A DNA stretch of 64,000 bases from Larimichthys crocea (Eukaryota > Chordata > Actinopteri > Sciaenidae), in assembly GCF_000972845.2 (NCBI RefSeq), contig NC_040018.1, positions 17,884,444 to 17,948,443 of the forward strand, in the 5' to 3' direction. The position numbers and the translations under genes were made by a program. Shown here one piece after another: positions 1 through 13,200 of this stretch. The notes below the pieces were generated by a model. The model did not search any database, was not told where the DNA came from, and saw only the letters and a list, made by a program, of their open reading frames with translations. Within the stretch, counting starts at the first letter, position 1. Each line of letters opens with the position of its first letter.

Positions 1-500
1 TAATTTCATAATTTAGCATTAGTCTGTCTAAACTGCTGCTGAATGACACGTGTGAACTTCCATGAAACCCATAGCAGATAAAACCCATTTTAGACCCAGT
101 GATTGAAGATCCAAGGTCAGAAAATAAGATATCTTTCTCAGTTACAGATGAAGATTGGTTTTATTCAATCTTTCAAATCCTCAGTATTTTACAAATCTTC
201 AGTTTTCATCCGAGTTAGTCTGCTGTGACTGTGTAACTCTAAGTGATAATAGATGCACAGCTTAATTTCCTTGACTGATACACATCTCCCCCTGCAGTCA
301 GGGGTCTGAATGGAAAGCTCCCAGCTGGCTGATTTGATTAAAGTGAGACGGAGCTTACCAACAACATGTAGAGGATCATCGTGTATAGAAATAACAGAGG
401 GGAGTTTGAGATACAGACGTCACTCAGAGTGTCACTGAGGGACCCTATTTAATTTGACATCCCTGGATGAAAGAAGGCTGAACTCTTTCTCTCTTTGTGC

Positions 501-501
<1 letters not shown>

Positions 502-538
<37 letters not shown>
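502..538. repeat. (CA)n microsatellite
   Basis: About 37 nt of uninterrupted CA repeat in kif26b intron 5. Confidence 0.97.
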
Positions 539-540
<2 letters not shown>

Positions 541-906
541 CAGTACATCTGACCTGTGCAGGTTGATTTCCCCTGGCTTTAGCTGTGATGTCTCAATCTG
601 TTTTCTGCCATATTAACATCGGGGAGAACACTAACCCCCCATCACACTCGCAGACAAGCCCATGTATTTTGCAGGATGTGATGTATCATACACACTTTCA
701 CCAGGGGCTTTGCTGCTTCCTTGACATCTTTCATTGTACACTATAATCCTATGAATTTGTGAGCATGCAAGCCTGTGTGCATGCATGTGTGCGTGTGTGT
801 GAGCGTGAATGTTTGCAAATGCCATTTCAGCAGGGGGCGACCCCCACTGCAGGTGACATTTTTACTGGAGAAATGTCACCACAGTCATTTTCTTCCCATA
901 TGTTTT

Positions 907-909
<3 letters not shown>

Positions 910-962
<53 letters not shown>
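910..962. repeat. (GT)n microsatellite
   Basis: About 53 nt of GT repeat; the overlapping open frames are Cys/Val or Thr/His artefacts. Confidence 0.97.
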
Positions 963-965
<3 letters not shown>

Positions 966-2500
966 GATCTGAGTGTGTGTTTGATTAAGTCTTGGCAAGC
1001 TTTAACTGATTTCACAGGAGAGCCTTGTTATGTTCCAAATACCAGAAAGTCTTGCTGTCTTGGTACCATGATGTCCTTTCCTTCTTTTATTCCCCATTTA
1101 ATTTCAAACCACAGAATTGACAGAGATGAATGCTTATCAGAAAACATGTCAGAAACACTAATTAAACAGGGAATTGAAAAATTCATATTCAGAACTCAAG
1201 AAGTTACAGCATGGAGGCGGTTAGCTTAAAGACTGGAATCAAGGGAAATAGCAAGCCTGGGTATGTTGGGATTGGATGGTTTGCTGCCAGCAGGGCAACA
1301 GAAAGATAAAATAGCTGCATAGCTGAAGTCACAGATAAAACTACTGGACACCTTAATCAAAGATCCACCATAACACAGATCACACTAGAATGATTACTGT
1401 GAGAAGTCCACATGACTGTGAAAAGGGGGGTGTCTAATTAAACAGTCATAGCAGCAGGAATTTGTACACAGCAAGGCGGGCCAGACAGACTAATCACTTC
1501 TTTCACAAGATCACAGAGGATCATAGTGGGATGAAACAGAAGCCAGAGTGGTATAATGAGACAGATGGACTGAGCGAAGAAGTGTTTTTGTGTGGTTCAT
1601 AATGTATGATGACGTTTTCGTGCAGGGGTGCATAATGTAAGTTTTATTTGGCTGTTGTGTGCGTGTGTGAGTGCTTGTAAATATGTGAGTGTGAATCAGT
1701 CTCCCTGACAACTGAGGAGACATCTGTCACCTCCATATGGAGATAAACAGAGATAGAGCCTAAAAGGATGGATAAAAAAAAAAAAACACAAAAAATAATC
1801 AGAAAATATGAAACACAATATGATACAATGTTTTGTTCAAAATATCAAGAATACAAATTTATACCTATATGGATTTTGTCACACTTAAGTACATTATGAC
1901 TGCTTTATCTTTATATTTTTATACTTATATTATTATTATAATATTATTTTTAATACTGAAATGTGCTTTGCTTGATTGCAGTACTGTAGAGAGTGACATG
2001 GCAAACAAGTAGTGTGTGAGAAATTCTGCATTTTGTCTGACTAAAAGTTTATGGATCAATCTAACATTACTACATATACATCTCGTTTCAAACTCAGCTG
2101 AACTGAGTGAGTGGGTTTGTCCTCTAATCTAGAATTAATATGAATGTCAACACACATACACATTTTCACACATTAAACTTAAAGTGCTTCAATAGATGAG
2201 TGGTTGTACAGTAGCACATGTCACATAACACATGCAAATTCTCTGATTTATTCTATTTAGACATTGTTTCATGTCACGGCTCTTTTGCCCTCTTACTTAG
2301 GCAAAAAAGAAAAAAAAAAGATACACATGTATGCAAGTACACACAGACAGATATGATCTCACAGTATGCACACCTTTGTACACAAAAACACAACCAGACA
2401 TTTGTAGGGTTCCCTCTCCTTCTCTGTGTTTGGTAATGGACACTTCTGTGTCATGTCTGTTTGATTTTGTCCTCCATAGGCATTTGTTTTCTATCAGTGA

Positions 2501-2502
<2 letters not shown>

Positions 2503-2545
<43 letters not shown>
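2503..2545. repeat. (AC)n microsatellite
   Basis: About 43 nt of AC repeat in kif26b intron 5. Confidence 0.97.
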
Positions 2546-2547
<2 letters not shown>

Positions 2548-3305
2548 CACGCACACAGTCAGTGAGCCTCTCACTCAAACTGTGGAGGAGGGGGCACTAA
2601 AAACTCATTACATGGACGATCAATATTGCACACACTTGAGAAGCTCCACCCCCTGCATCCACAACACACACACACACACATTTTACCAACCGATGGCAAC
2701 GGTGACAGATGACTTTTGTCAGCCTGAGATGTGTTACCGTGGTAACCATTAGGCTGCATTCCGTTATGGTACAGCAGGGGTGTCACACACGCACACACAT
2801 ACCAGCACATGCATTCAACACATTCAGATAAAGTGGCCAAGGTCATGATAAAATACTACAGCCACTACAATACAACTGTTTTCACATTCATGTGCATAAA
2901 ATCTAGAGAGCCTCGGAGTGGCATAAAGTGAAAAAAGGATTAAAGGCCATGTTTTGACTATGTTGACTGCTTGAAATGCAATTTTGTGCATACAGGATAC
3001 AATTCGTTCCCATGTTTTGGTTCATTTGTGGGTACAAGTGTACACATAGAGGCAGCACAACAGGACCAGTCTACCTTGAACGCAGAGGTAGGGTAACAAA
3101 ACACCAACGTCTTAATCCAAGACCCACCATACTTAAAGACACACACAATTCATTCAACAACACTGTTAGCTAAATAGTTTGCTCTGTTACATTCTTAGTT
3201 AATCATGTTCATGCATAAACCTTGGACCTTTACTCTAATATTAGCATTACCATATTTTTTTAACTAGCAGTAATATACCTTGAGGGCAGAAAGTTGGTAT
3301 AAGCT

Positions 3306-3850
3306 ACAACCCTGATTCCAAAAAAGTTGGAATTCTACGTAAATTAAAATGCAATGAATTTTTAAATCTTTTTTGACCTATATTCAGTTGAATATAGTAC
3401 AAAAATAAGATATTTAATGTTCAAACTGATTGAAAGTATTAACTATATATTTTTTTTCTTTTATATATACGTTCATTAGGCATTTTATGCCTGCAACACA
3501 TTCCAACAAAAGGGTGGGAAAGTCAATGTGCTGTCAATCTGTTTGTCACATTCCATAGGTAAAAAGCTTGACTGGTAAGGATGTGGCGAGATTCACCACT
3601 TTATGAAAAACAGTGAGAAAATAGTTGACTAGTTTAAGAACAATGTTTTTTAACACAAGATGAGTTGGAGCTCAAATTTATTATAACAAACTTTATATCT
3701 TACAAAATGTGTCTGGGCCTTTGTGAATACTTGAATTTAATGAATTGCAAATGATCTGTCCGACTAACTTCTAGCCAGTGGAAAAACAGCAACATTTTGG
3801 GTACTTAAATGAGACTCATCAAAGCAATGTCCAGGCATATCCAGGCATCC
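3306..3850 (+). mobile_element. degenerate DNA-transposon-like dispersed repeat
   Basis: It begins ACAACCCTGATTCCAAAAAAG, truncated here to ACAACCCTGATTCCAAAA, and GTTGGAATTC, a terminus I recognise from a common fish repeat in which the consensus continues GTTGGGACG. Later parts (ACAAAATGTGTCTGGGCC, GAATTGCAAATGATCTGTC, AAACAGCAACATTTTGGG) look like inner or 3' parts of the same element. No intact transposase frame remains. The superfamily is not assigned and the right end is approximate. Confidence 0.5.
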
Positions 3851-4064
3851 AACCAAAGCTTGGAAATAAATAAGGAGATAAATAGTGGATGAATTTTCAA
3901 AATGAGTGGAGGTTAATCAACATTGTCCTTGAACATTAGGAACAAATACAGATACACATACACAGAGTGACACATAGGTTCATTGTCATATTCTTTAACT
4001 CTTTTTTGCAAGAATCAAGACTCCTACCAACACTGCAGCCAAATAAAATATATTTTTCATTTAC

Positions 4065-4272
4065 CTTTCCAAGTCCAGGGGTATCTTTGATTTTGTTGGC
4101 TGCACGAAGAAGGCAGGGTGGAGCCGGGGGTGGAACCGTCAACAGGGCAGCACTAAAATTAGTGGGGAACAGAGGAGGGTCACATGACGGTGATGATGAT
4201 GTTACTGGGGCTGTGACTGCGGCGGTCTTCTGCTTCTTCTTCTTGGATGCTAAATTCAACTTTTGTGCAGCT
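4065..4272 (-). CDS. kif26b: kif26b coding exon 5 (last before the motor domain)
   Basis: 208 nt between a TCTCTCAG acceptor and an AAG/GTAAAT donor. It completes the split Arg codon and then reads [15 protein letters not shown], a Ser/Thr/Val linker, [14 protein letters not shown] and [23 protein letters not shown], ending in phase 0. The lysine run could be a nuclear-localisation-like or microtubule-binding basic patch (inference). The next exon should open with the first motor-domain strand (KVMLRI-like). I looked for it on the minus strand of 1-4064 and saw no such exon, so it lies outside the window. Confidence 0.93.
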
Positions 4273-6951
4273 CTGAGAGAGGAAAGAAGGAAGACAAGAA
4301 GCCACCCATCAATAAAGTGAATACATAAAAACTATATACTAAATAACAGATAAATGTAAGGATGGTTCTATACGTAATTACACCCTTTTAATTCACCGCA
4401 GTACAACCATGGCAAATACTAATTGCAGAATAGATCTCGATTACACACCTTTCAACACACACACCCACACACATGTATACACTGCTGGTTACATGTGTAG
4501 TAACATCTGGATGGGGAGTGGTTCATTTGCGTTCTTGCTGCTCAATTCCCTGCAGCATTCAGCTCAAAAAATAAAAAAATAAACTAATATATATTTGTCA
4601 GTATTATATATATTATATATATATATAAACACACTGTTCCATTTATTCTGCACTCAGAATGTTCTTACTCGTTCTCTCCTTTTAACTTGAACTTTTCTAA
4701 TCTCCCTTCTTTCTCTTTCTGTTCTCCTTGCTCTCATTTCTTACTTCAACACAGCAGGCTGTCGCTGTCTGCTTCTCTCAGCACCATGGCACTTCAGAAA
4801 ATGTTTAGTGTCCAACTTTGTCTTCTCCCTTTTCTAACGCTTTCTTTCTTCCCCAGCAGAAATACGACATATAAGAAGCTGAATTTCTACTTCACTTTAC
4901 ATGAAAGGGACTTATATCAATAAGAAGACAGTTATTTACAGCTATTTACACCTCCACATTTATCTGACATCTTTAGCTTCTTTTTAGTTAGGTCACATGC
5001 TGGTTAACTGATGGCCAAATTGTTATAATACTGATCACCACTTGTGAGCATCAACATCTTTGTCAAGTAAAATATATTTATATTTGGTAGCAGAGGCAGT
5101 GCACATAAGGCTGAGTACTAAATCATATATAGCTAATGAATTATGTAGATGTAGTTAATAATACGTTTTTTGATGAAAGCATCAATATAATACACACTGA
5201 CCGTGGAGTAGAAAGGCGAAGAGAGATTAAGTCAGAGTGATGTTGGGGGAAACCCAGGGACAGTAAATCTGCAGGTAGTAATTCATCTACAGTAAACTGA
5301 TTTATTGTTATTAGGAGAAATATTCACGTGTCAGTGTAATTCCTTTTCTGAGATTCATGCAGCCACAATTCAAACAAGCAGATTTACTGACAAATCTGAG
5401 TTATACACAGCAGCCATATTAATGATACGATAAAAGACCTCTAAAACTGCTCAGATAAGAAGTCTTGCTCTGTTCTGTTTTAATCTAGCGTCACATATAT
5501 TTCTATGATTTTAAAGAGAGAGCGAGAAAAGACCTTGCGACCTGACACACTCTCTGTCAAAGAGCCATATTCTCACATCATTGGCTTTCAATTAACTGCA
5601 GCAGGTTACAGAAATGAAAGTGAGAGGGGGGAGAGAGAAAAAGAGAAATAGAAGAGAGGCAGGGACAGTGCAAGACGAGGGAAGGGGGGGGATGTGGACT
5701 CAGTGACCCGTGGAACGACGAAGCGTTTCACCATTTGACTAGCTCTCCCAGGAGATTTGTGTGTGAATCGGTGTGTAGGTGTGTGTTTGTGCATGTGTGT
5801 GCGAGTGCATAAACTGCATGAAACAAAGCTCCACTCGAAGACCACTAATTGGTTTTTCACCGCGTGAAAGCTAAGCTTACATCCGTATTGCAAAAAATAC
5901 CATTAAAAGCACCTGAATGCTTCAAATCTCCCATGCAGCATGAAGATACATGTGTGGTAGATCACAAAAACACTGTTTCAGGTGCTGGAATTTACTGTAT
6001 CATAAATATAATAATGATTTCAGTCAAATCAGTGGATTCATGTTCATCAGAAGGAGCCACAAGAAGGATATGAATTCAAATCTACCATTGGATTTCTGTG
6101 TAAAAATGGCAGCTGTGCCTGCTGCAGTGCCGATGCTTGCAGGATAAGATGTGACTATGATGGATTCATGCATGGTTACTCTGCTGCACTCTGGGAAAAA
6201 CACATGTATTAGCTTCTCTTTTCTTTTTTTTTACACAATTGTTTTATAATATATTCGTCAAATCCATCAGCCACATCCATTTCACAATGCATGCTGTGCA
6301 TCTATTCATATGTGTGTATATTACCCTCCTATTATGTCCTCTCAGTCTGACTGCTTTAATCCGTGCCACAATTCAAGCATGGTGCAAACACGCACACACA
6401 AATACGCATGCCATCTAATTGGTAGCGTTTAATGACAAGTGGCCTGGGATTTGGCCAAGTGGATCTATTCCAATCTAACCCTAAAGTGAAGGGCACTTGT
6501 TTTCCATCCTTCTACTCCATCAGCTCTTCATCTGTCACCTCCCTCCATTTATTTGACTCCCCCCTTTATTCATTCCTCCACTCTTCTCCATCCCTCACTT
6601 CCCTCCTCCTCTTTCAATTTGAAATCCCTCTCATTCTACAATCATCCCTTCATCTTCCCCTATATTTTATTCCCTTTCTCCCTCATTATTTTTTATCTTT
6701 CCATCCTTTGCTGTCTCCCTTTTGGCCTCCACATATCCACTCGTCCATCCCACCATCCATTCAGCCTTCCTTACATGTATTGATCCCTTCATCCATCCGT
6801 GCGTCTCTTCCCCTCAGTCCCATCATGTGTCTCTCTCTTGTTATAAAGCAGTACAGGCCACAAATGGTCCAGACCCTAACATGCTGATGCTTCGCTTTCC
6901 TCTTTATTCCACACAACAGCAAACACTTTCACTTGACACATTCTTACAGCT

Positions 6952-6994
<43 letters not shown>

Positions 6995-8026
6995 CTGATA
7001 TATGGCTGGTGTCTCTGGGTTGTGTTGTTGTCCCAGCGTCTAATTACTTTCTATTTAACAGGCCGTCAGTGGGGGGAGATATAGGCAGAGACAGAGAGTG
7101 ATGGTGTGTGTTTGTGTGTCTGTGTGTTGTGGGGGGTCAGAGAGACTGGCATGGACAAAGGACTGGCTTTACTGACACTATCTATCGACATGTACATACA
7201 CTGTCCAATTTACACACTTCCTGCTTCCTATTAAGACACCATCTTACATGCTGAACAGACTGCAATAGACTGCAATAGCGCACACATGCCTGGCCAATGA
7301 AATATTAATACAATGCTGAGCTCAACAAGGCGTTAAGATAGCCACATGATACTACTAACAAACATATCACATGTTGGTCTGTGCTACCGTAGAGATGGTC
7401 ACTCATTTTTCATTCTTTGTCCTGTGAGTTAAATAATTTCCAATAAAATATACATTCCCAACACTGTTTCAGAAATTAATGTTCATGAGCTGTCAGTATT
7501 TAATAACACTGACTGGAGAGAATAGTCATATTCCCGGCTCGGACTTAAAACTGCAAACCACTTGAGAAGTAAACAGGCTTCTTCTTCTTCTCTGTCAAAA
7601 TAAAAGACGACCACTACATTTAAATGATACATGAGGAAAAGATCAAAAAGGTCAGGCAGTTGATATGGTAATTTGTTTACCAATGGCTGTCTATTTAAAT
7701 CAATCAACCATTGTGATTGGTACCTAACTGGTGTCCAATTATTTTTTGATGGAAGACTTCTTTTTAAAGAAAAGAAGAAAGCAGCACGAGGTAAACAGGA
7801 GCAGAGAAAGAGACAGCATTCTCCCTGTCTCATAGCCATGCACCATCCAAAATAACAACGCCTGCCCAATTCACTGATTCACTTGGGACCTATTCATTTA
7901 CTCTGCTACCTCCAGCAACTCACACACATACAGACAAATCCCCAAAGATCCAATCCTCAGAGCATGCAGTAAGAAAAAATCCTGCACTGATAGAAACTCC
8001 CTTCCCCCAGTGAGGGAAAGTGTCCA

Positions 8027-8069
<43 letters not shown>

Positions 8070-8478
8070 GCATGTACTGCATGTCTCTATCCTCCAGCCC
8101 AGGGTCCCCAGAGGGCCACTGCAGCATGGGAGAAGATGGAGCGCTACTATGCGAGTGTCACATATTCACAGACAGATTGGTACTAATGATAGATATTACT
8201 CTCATGCACATTAGCAGAGGTAAAGAAAAGGTCAGCATGAAGACTTTGTATGGAGAGAAGAGGGGTATAACAGAACAATAGCGAAGGAGTGGAAGAAACT
8301 AGAGAGTGAAAGAGAAAGCAATTAACAGAAAATGAAGGAGGGGAGAGTGAAGGAATTACCTGCAGACTAGAGAGGGGGATAGAGAAAGGAGGTTGTGGAG
8401 GAAGAAAGGGATCAGGTGAGAGGAGATGTGGTGGACACAGGGATTTTCAGTGTGCAAGCAGTGAGCAAGAGGAAGATT

Positions 8479-8554
<76 letters not shown>

Positions 8555-8774
8555 AGAGTGTCTGTATGCAGTCCACGTCTGAGAGTAAAGACCAAGACAG
8601 TCATGGGATTTACCAGCACTGCATGGCTGCATCCATCAACTATAAACACACACGTGCACACATACAGGCAAATACACACATGACCAGAGTCAAAAATAAA
8701 AGGTGACAGAGTGTACATTGTTTGTTTGGGGGGTTTTGTGCCAATTAAACTAATCCACACATAAATGACAGATT

Positions 8775-8845
<71 letters not shown>

Positions 8846-8976
8846 GTTTTGAAGAGCAAACCAAACAAACACACTGACTTTTTCACCCTCTCATTTTAAG
8901 TGGGAATTACACATTGAGCGCTGACGTGCTGAAATAATTATGCAGCCTAAAACAGGAGAGGAAGACTGACAGCTAG

Positions 8977-9020
<44 letters not shown>

Positions 9021-10206
9021 CCACAGACTTTGACACCTGCACCATTAAACAAACCATGTTCTTTCACTTAGAAGGTTAATGCTCATAAATCAGCCCAAAG
9101 ACAGCTGACTGTATGTTTGCAATGTCAACCAGATGTGTCTGTCTCTGTGTGTGTGTTTGTGTAAAATGGCCTTGTTACCTGACAGTTCAGGGGTCATAGA
9201 AAGAAATATAAAGAAAGAATGTGTGCACATGTGTTTGTATACGTTCCCATATAATTTACGAGCTGCGCCTGGTCACTGGCGCTTTGAAAGACAGATAGCA
9301 CTATGGCTGCTACACTGAAGCACGTCACTCATATATCAAACACGGACAAACACGCATCGCATTATCTGCAGATTTTGAGATGACACACAATCGCAAAACA
9401 CAGGAATGTGCACAACGAGGGAGAAGAGGAGAGTGTGTTTGAAAGTGAGGAGGAAAACTATCCGTATCATTTAAAATAGACATAGATTTAACGCAGCTCA
9501 TTAGATTCAACGTCTCAGCAATACTTCAGACACTGTGACACACTCATGGTCTTGTGTTACCCATGAATAATTTACTCATTCATTTTGAGCCTGCCATGTT
9601 TATTCATCAATAATTTACCCATATTACCGGTGTCTTATTTATGTTGTGTCTCTCTGCATTTCTCTAGATTTGATTATACAGCTCATCGACGCCTGGTAGT
9701 TGATTATATATAAAGACACTAAAAAGTATGCTTATTCATAATAGTACTGTACAACAGTATTCCATTTTCCAAAACCTTCATCTTACAACATCTTACAATG
9801 TAGTTATTTGTATGTCTAATAGAAAACTAAATGATCTAGACTCCAACCCCGGATGAATTAAATTTAATTAAAGTCAAGATTAAAATGAATCTTACACAAA
9901 TAAACAAGTAATCACACAATCCTAATTTTTACTGAAATTACCATGATCATCACTTTCTGTAATACTGATTCTTCTAGTCCCTCTAATGCCACTAATCTTA
10001 CAATTTGAATCCTTATCGGACACAGTGTATAAAGTGATATATTGGACTACACATTGATAGCAGGGGTCTTCAATGTTTTTCAAGCCAAGGACCCTGTAGG
10101 TGATAGAGAAACAGAGCAGAGATCCTCTACTACATATATTTTATAAAATTATATTGCATATTAAACTGGGCCTAGGGCTTGAAGACCCAGGCTCAGATTA
10201 CGTTTT

Positions 10207-10244
<38 letters not shown>

Positions 10245-13200
10245 CAATAGAGTAGTGGATGCTGGAATAGTGGTGAGATGCAGAATCAGCAGTGGAGAAT
10301 TAGCAAAACAGTTTTTTTGCACCTCACAAATCCCAAATGACAGCACGAACTGTGCAGATACAGAAGATCTGGGGATATAGTGCAAAAACATTGTGCCCCT
10401 CCTGACTTAATTTATATTAGAAATCTTCCCAAATAAAAGACCGACATGCTGTCAGCTGATCTTCCTGATATGCATCCACAGGTTGAGGTGGTGCTCTGCT
10501 CTGAATGCATCTTACCTGGCAAAGAAGGAGGCAGCTGCAGAGGTTGTCGGCGGCGCCGTCGTGGTTACAGCCGGAGTGTGAGAGGGAGAGTTTGTGTGTG
10601 ATGATGAATTTGTGTGTGAAGGAGAGTGTGTGTTGTAGCGATTCAGGGCAGCTTCGGTCAAACCTTCTCTGGAGGCCTCAGAGACCATCTGGGATATCTG
10701 ATGAGAGACAGAGAGATTTGAAATGTTTAGTGCTGAACAATAAGTGACATGTTTTCTGTGTCAGTCTCCATTTGGTTGTAAGTTAGTGACTGACCAAAGG
10801 AAGAAAGTCAACCTCTATCATTCTCACCCCTCCTCTTCGTTCTCGCCCACCCAGACAGATGTGATAAGAGGTTTTTTTCCTGATGACTTTGATCATGCTA
10901 AATGTCCTTCATGACACATACACACACTACAGTATACTGCAGTGTATCTCTGCCCTTGTCTTCTCCAGACGGTCAGAGGAGAGACAGGAGTCTGGTTTCC
11001 CACACCCATTGGGTTTCCTGTTAAAGATTAATTTGTGTCCATTTATTTGTGTATTCTGATGTTTTTTTTGGCTTCAGGAAAACTGCAATTTTAATAACTT
11101 TTAAAATATTGTGACTGTGTAATACCCCCTTTATTACTTGATATGTATGTTTATTATTTGAAATAACTTTTGGAGAGGAAGCTTTTACCAAAATAACATA
11201 AGTAATGCCACACATGCCATATTCTTTATCATTTCTGTGCTAATGTTTGTCCGTTAGCATCCAATATCCAACACGCCCTTCTTGAGTTTTACTTTGATGT
11301 GTTTCCAATTTATAATGTGAATAATTACTGATAACAGCTAACGGTAGATCGTTTTTTCATGTTTATTTCTAATGTTGAGTATTTCTTGGCAGACAGACAG
11401 ACACACAGCAGATAAGCTCTCTAGTGATCACAGTGAACCAGCAGCAGAATGTTGTCTGGGTCCCTGATAGACACAACCAAACCAAACAAACAAATAAACT
11501 CTTCTGCCTCATTCAACCTGATGCCTTTTCTTTCACCCCTACCCCTACCACTTCTCTCCTTTTCCACTAGTTTCTATTATTGCTTTGCTCTGCCATCTTA
11601 AGCTATTCACATTTGTCTTCTCTATTATCCTCTATTATTGAATCATCCTTCATGGCATTTGTCCTTTATTAGATAGTATGTAGGGAAGAAAGCCAGTGAG
11701 GACAAAGAGAGAGACCTTTAAACTCATAAAGCTGAAAATGAAAATGGCTTTTTCATCAGATTTATGGTATATATACTGTATATACAAAACAAACAAAAAC
11801 AAATTTGCCTTATTACAGCTGATAGTACGCGTATATATAGACAGGATATGTGGAGAGAGAAAGAAGGGGAATGACAAAGGTCCCTAGGCGGAGTTGAACA
11901 TTGCAATTATATGGTGTGTGCCTTAACCATTGGGCCACTGGATGCCTCCCATCTAGCTACATGTCTATGTAGAAGTCTGAGAGAGAGGTGGAAAAATGTC
12001 ATTTCAATGTTTCTTGTCTCAAATCATCTTTCGTTCTTGTCATGAAGAACAACGTGAGGGATTAGAAGTAGCATTGTTTATGCGTGTAGAGGTGAGGTGT
12101 TATGAGGTTTACAATATGCCTCTGTCCATATGAGCCTGCTTGGAGACGTCTTATGCCAGATTCATCAGATGCTGCTTTGTCTCTGTGTGTGCAGGTGACC
12201 TATTCATGAATTAGATATGGATTATTGATTATAGTTCTTTATGTGCTGCCAGCAGCCAGACAGCAGAGCAACTAAATCATGACCCCACACTCCAATAAAG
12301 GAATTATAGCTTGTGCGAGAGTAAAAAAAGAGTAAATCTGCAAGCATATATTGTATATCTATTGTGAGATTGTCTATGTGTGTGTCCTCGTGTGTGTCCT
12401 CGTGTCTGCACTGTCTCTGCACCTGTGTGTATGTGTGTAAATCAGCTTCTCTGTGCGTATATTTACTGCTGAGGGCTCCTGAGGTGCAAGCGTGCAGTCC
12501 ACTGCCTTGATAAATTACCTATTGTAAATGAGATGCCTCTATAGTTTATATACCATTCTCCCTGTGTGTTTACATGCATTTCAAATGCTCAGAGCATGCA
12601 TTAGGAATAAAAGAATATGCTTCAGTGAGTTGCATGGAATACCTGTGCATTTGTACGGGTTACTCATTTATTCAGATAAATGGGAAGAGGAAAACTACTT
12701 GCACAGTGTGGGTGAAATGTCCCCACAGAGGGTTATTATATGAGCTGAAAACTGGAGGAAAGGTGGTTTAATAATATATGGCAGACAGCAGTATAAACTC
12801 TATGTTTTGCTCAGCTGCACCTCCCATTGTCACCAAAAATGTGCAATAATATTAATGAATATCCTCATTTGATTCTAAAAGGTTTGCTGTGCCTCCCTGT
12901 ATCTAAAACAGTGGTGTGCTGATGGGTAATTATGCTTCATGCATCTCATTAAACCAGCTATTGTAAGATAGCTGTCAAATTAGTTCTGCATCTGAACTTA
13001 GCACAAAAAATAGATGGATAGCGTGATAATTCCTCTTTGAAACAGTGTTGAAACAAACCTGCATTGTCAGCTGGTTAATCCTTTTACAGTACATTGGTGG
13101 AGGTTTGGATAATGTAGTCATTGATATACATGACGTTTTTGTTATTTCTGTGTGTTGGCCATTACACTTGTCCAATTTTCCCACAGGACATAAAGGCTGA

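Larger units (their letters stand above)
1..4064 (-). other. kif26b intron 5 (partial): microsatellites and one DNA-transposon-like repeat
   Basis: No exon was found here on either strand. Simple repeats are (CA)n at 502-538, (GT)n at 910-962 and (AC)n at 2503-2545; the short open frames over them are poly-His/Thr or Cys/Val artefacts. A dispersed fish repeat occupies roughly 3306-3850. The remainder is AT-rich sequence with no recognisable feature. Confidence 0.8.
4273..10515 (-). other. kif26b intron 4: microsatellite-rich, no exon
   Basis: A 6.2 kb intron. It holds GA-rich sequence at 5510-5690, a long polypyrimidine (plus-strand) segment at about 6500-6840, (AC)n at 6957-6993 and 8031-8067, (GT)n at 8481-8550 and 8780-8843, (AC)n at 8980-9019, and an A32 tract at 10210-10241 beside a degenerate dispersed repeat at about 10062-10200. 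Short frames in between are without homology that I can recognise. Confidence 0.8.

Noticed and set aside
759..1229. 156-codon open frame and antisense frames across a GT repeat
   Set aside because: The frame is sustained by the microsatellite (poly Cys/Val) and has no splice or domain support; many similar frames over CA/GT tracts were dropped for the same reason.
1..4064. Search for the first motor-domain exon of kif26b
   Set aside because: No minus-strand exon with motor-like residues was found; it presumably lies beyond the left edge.
8356..8886. 176-codon His/Thr-rich frame
   Set aside because: Two CA microsatellites translated in one frame; no unique domain.
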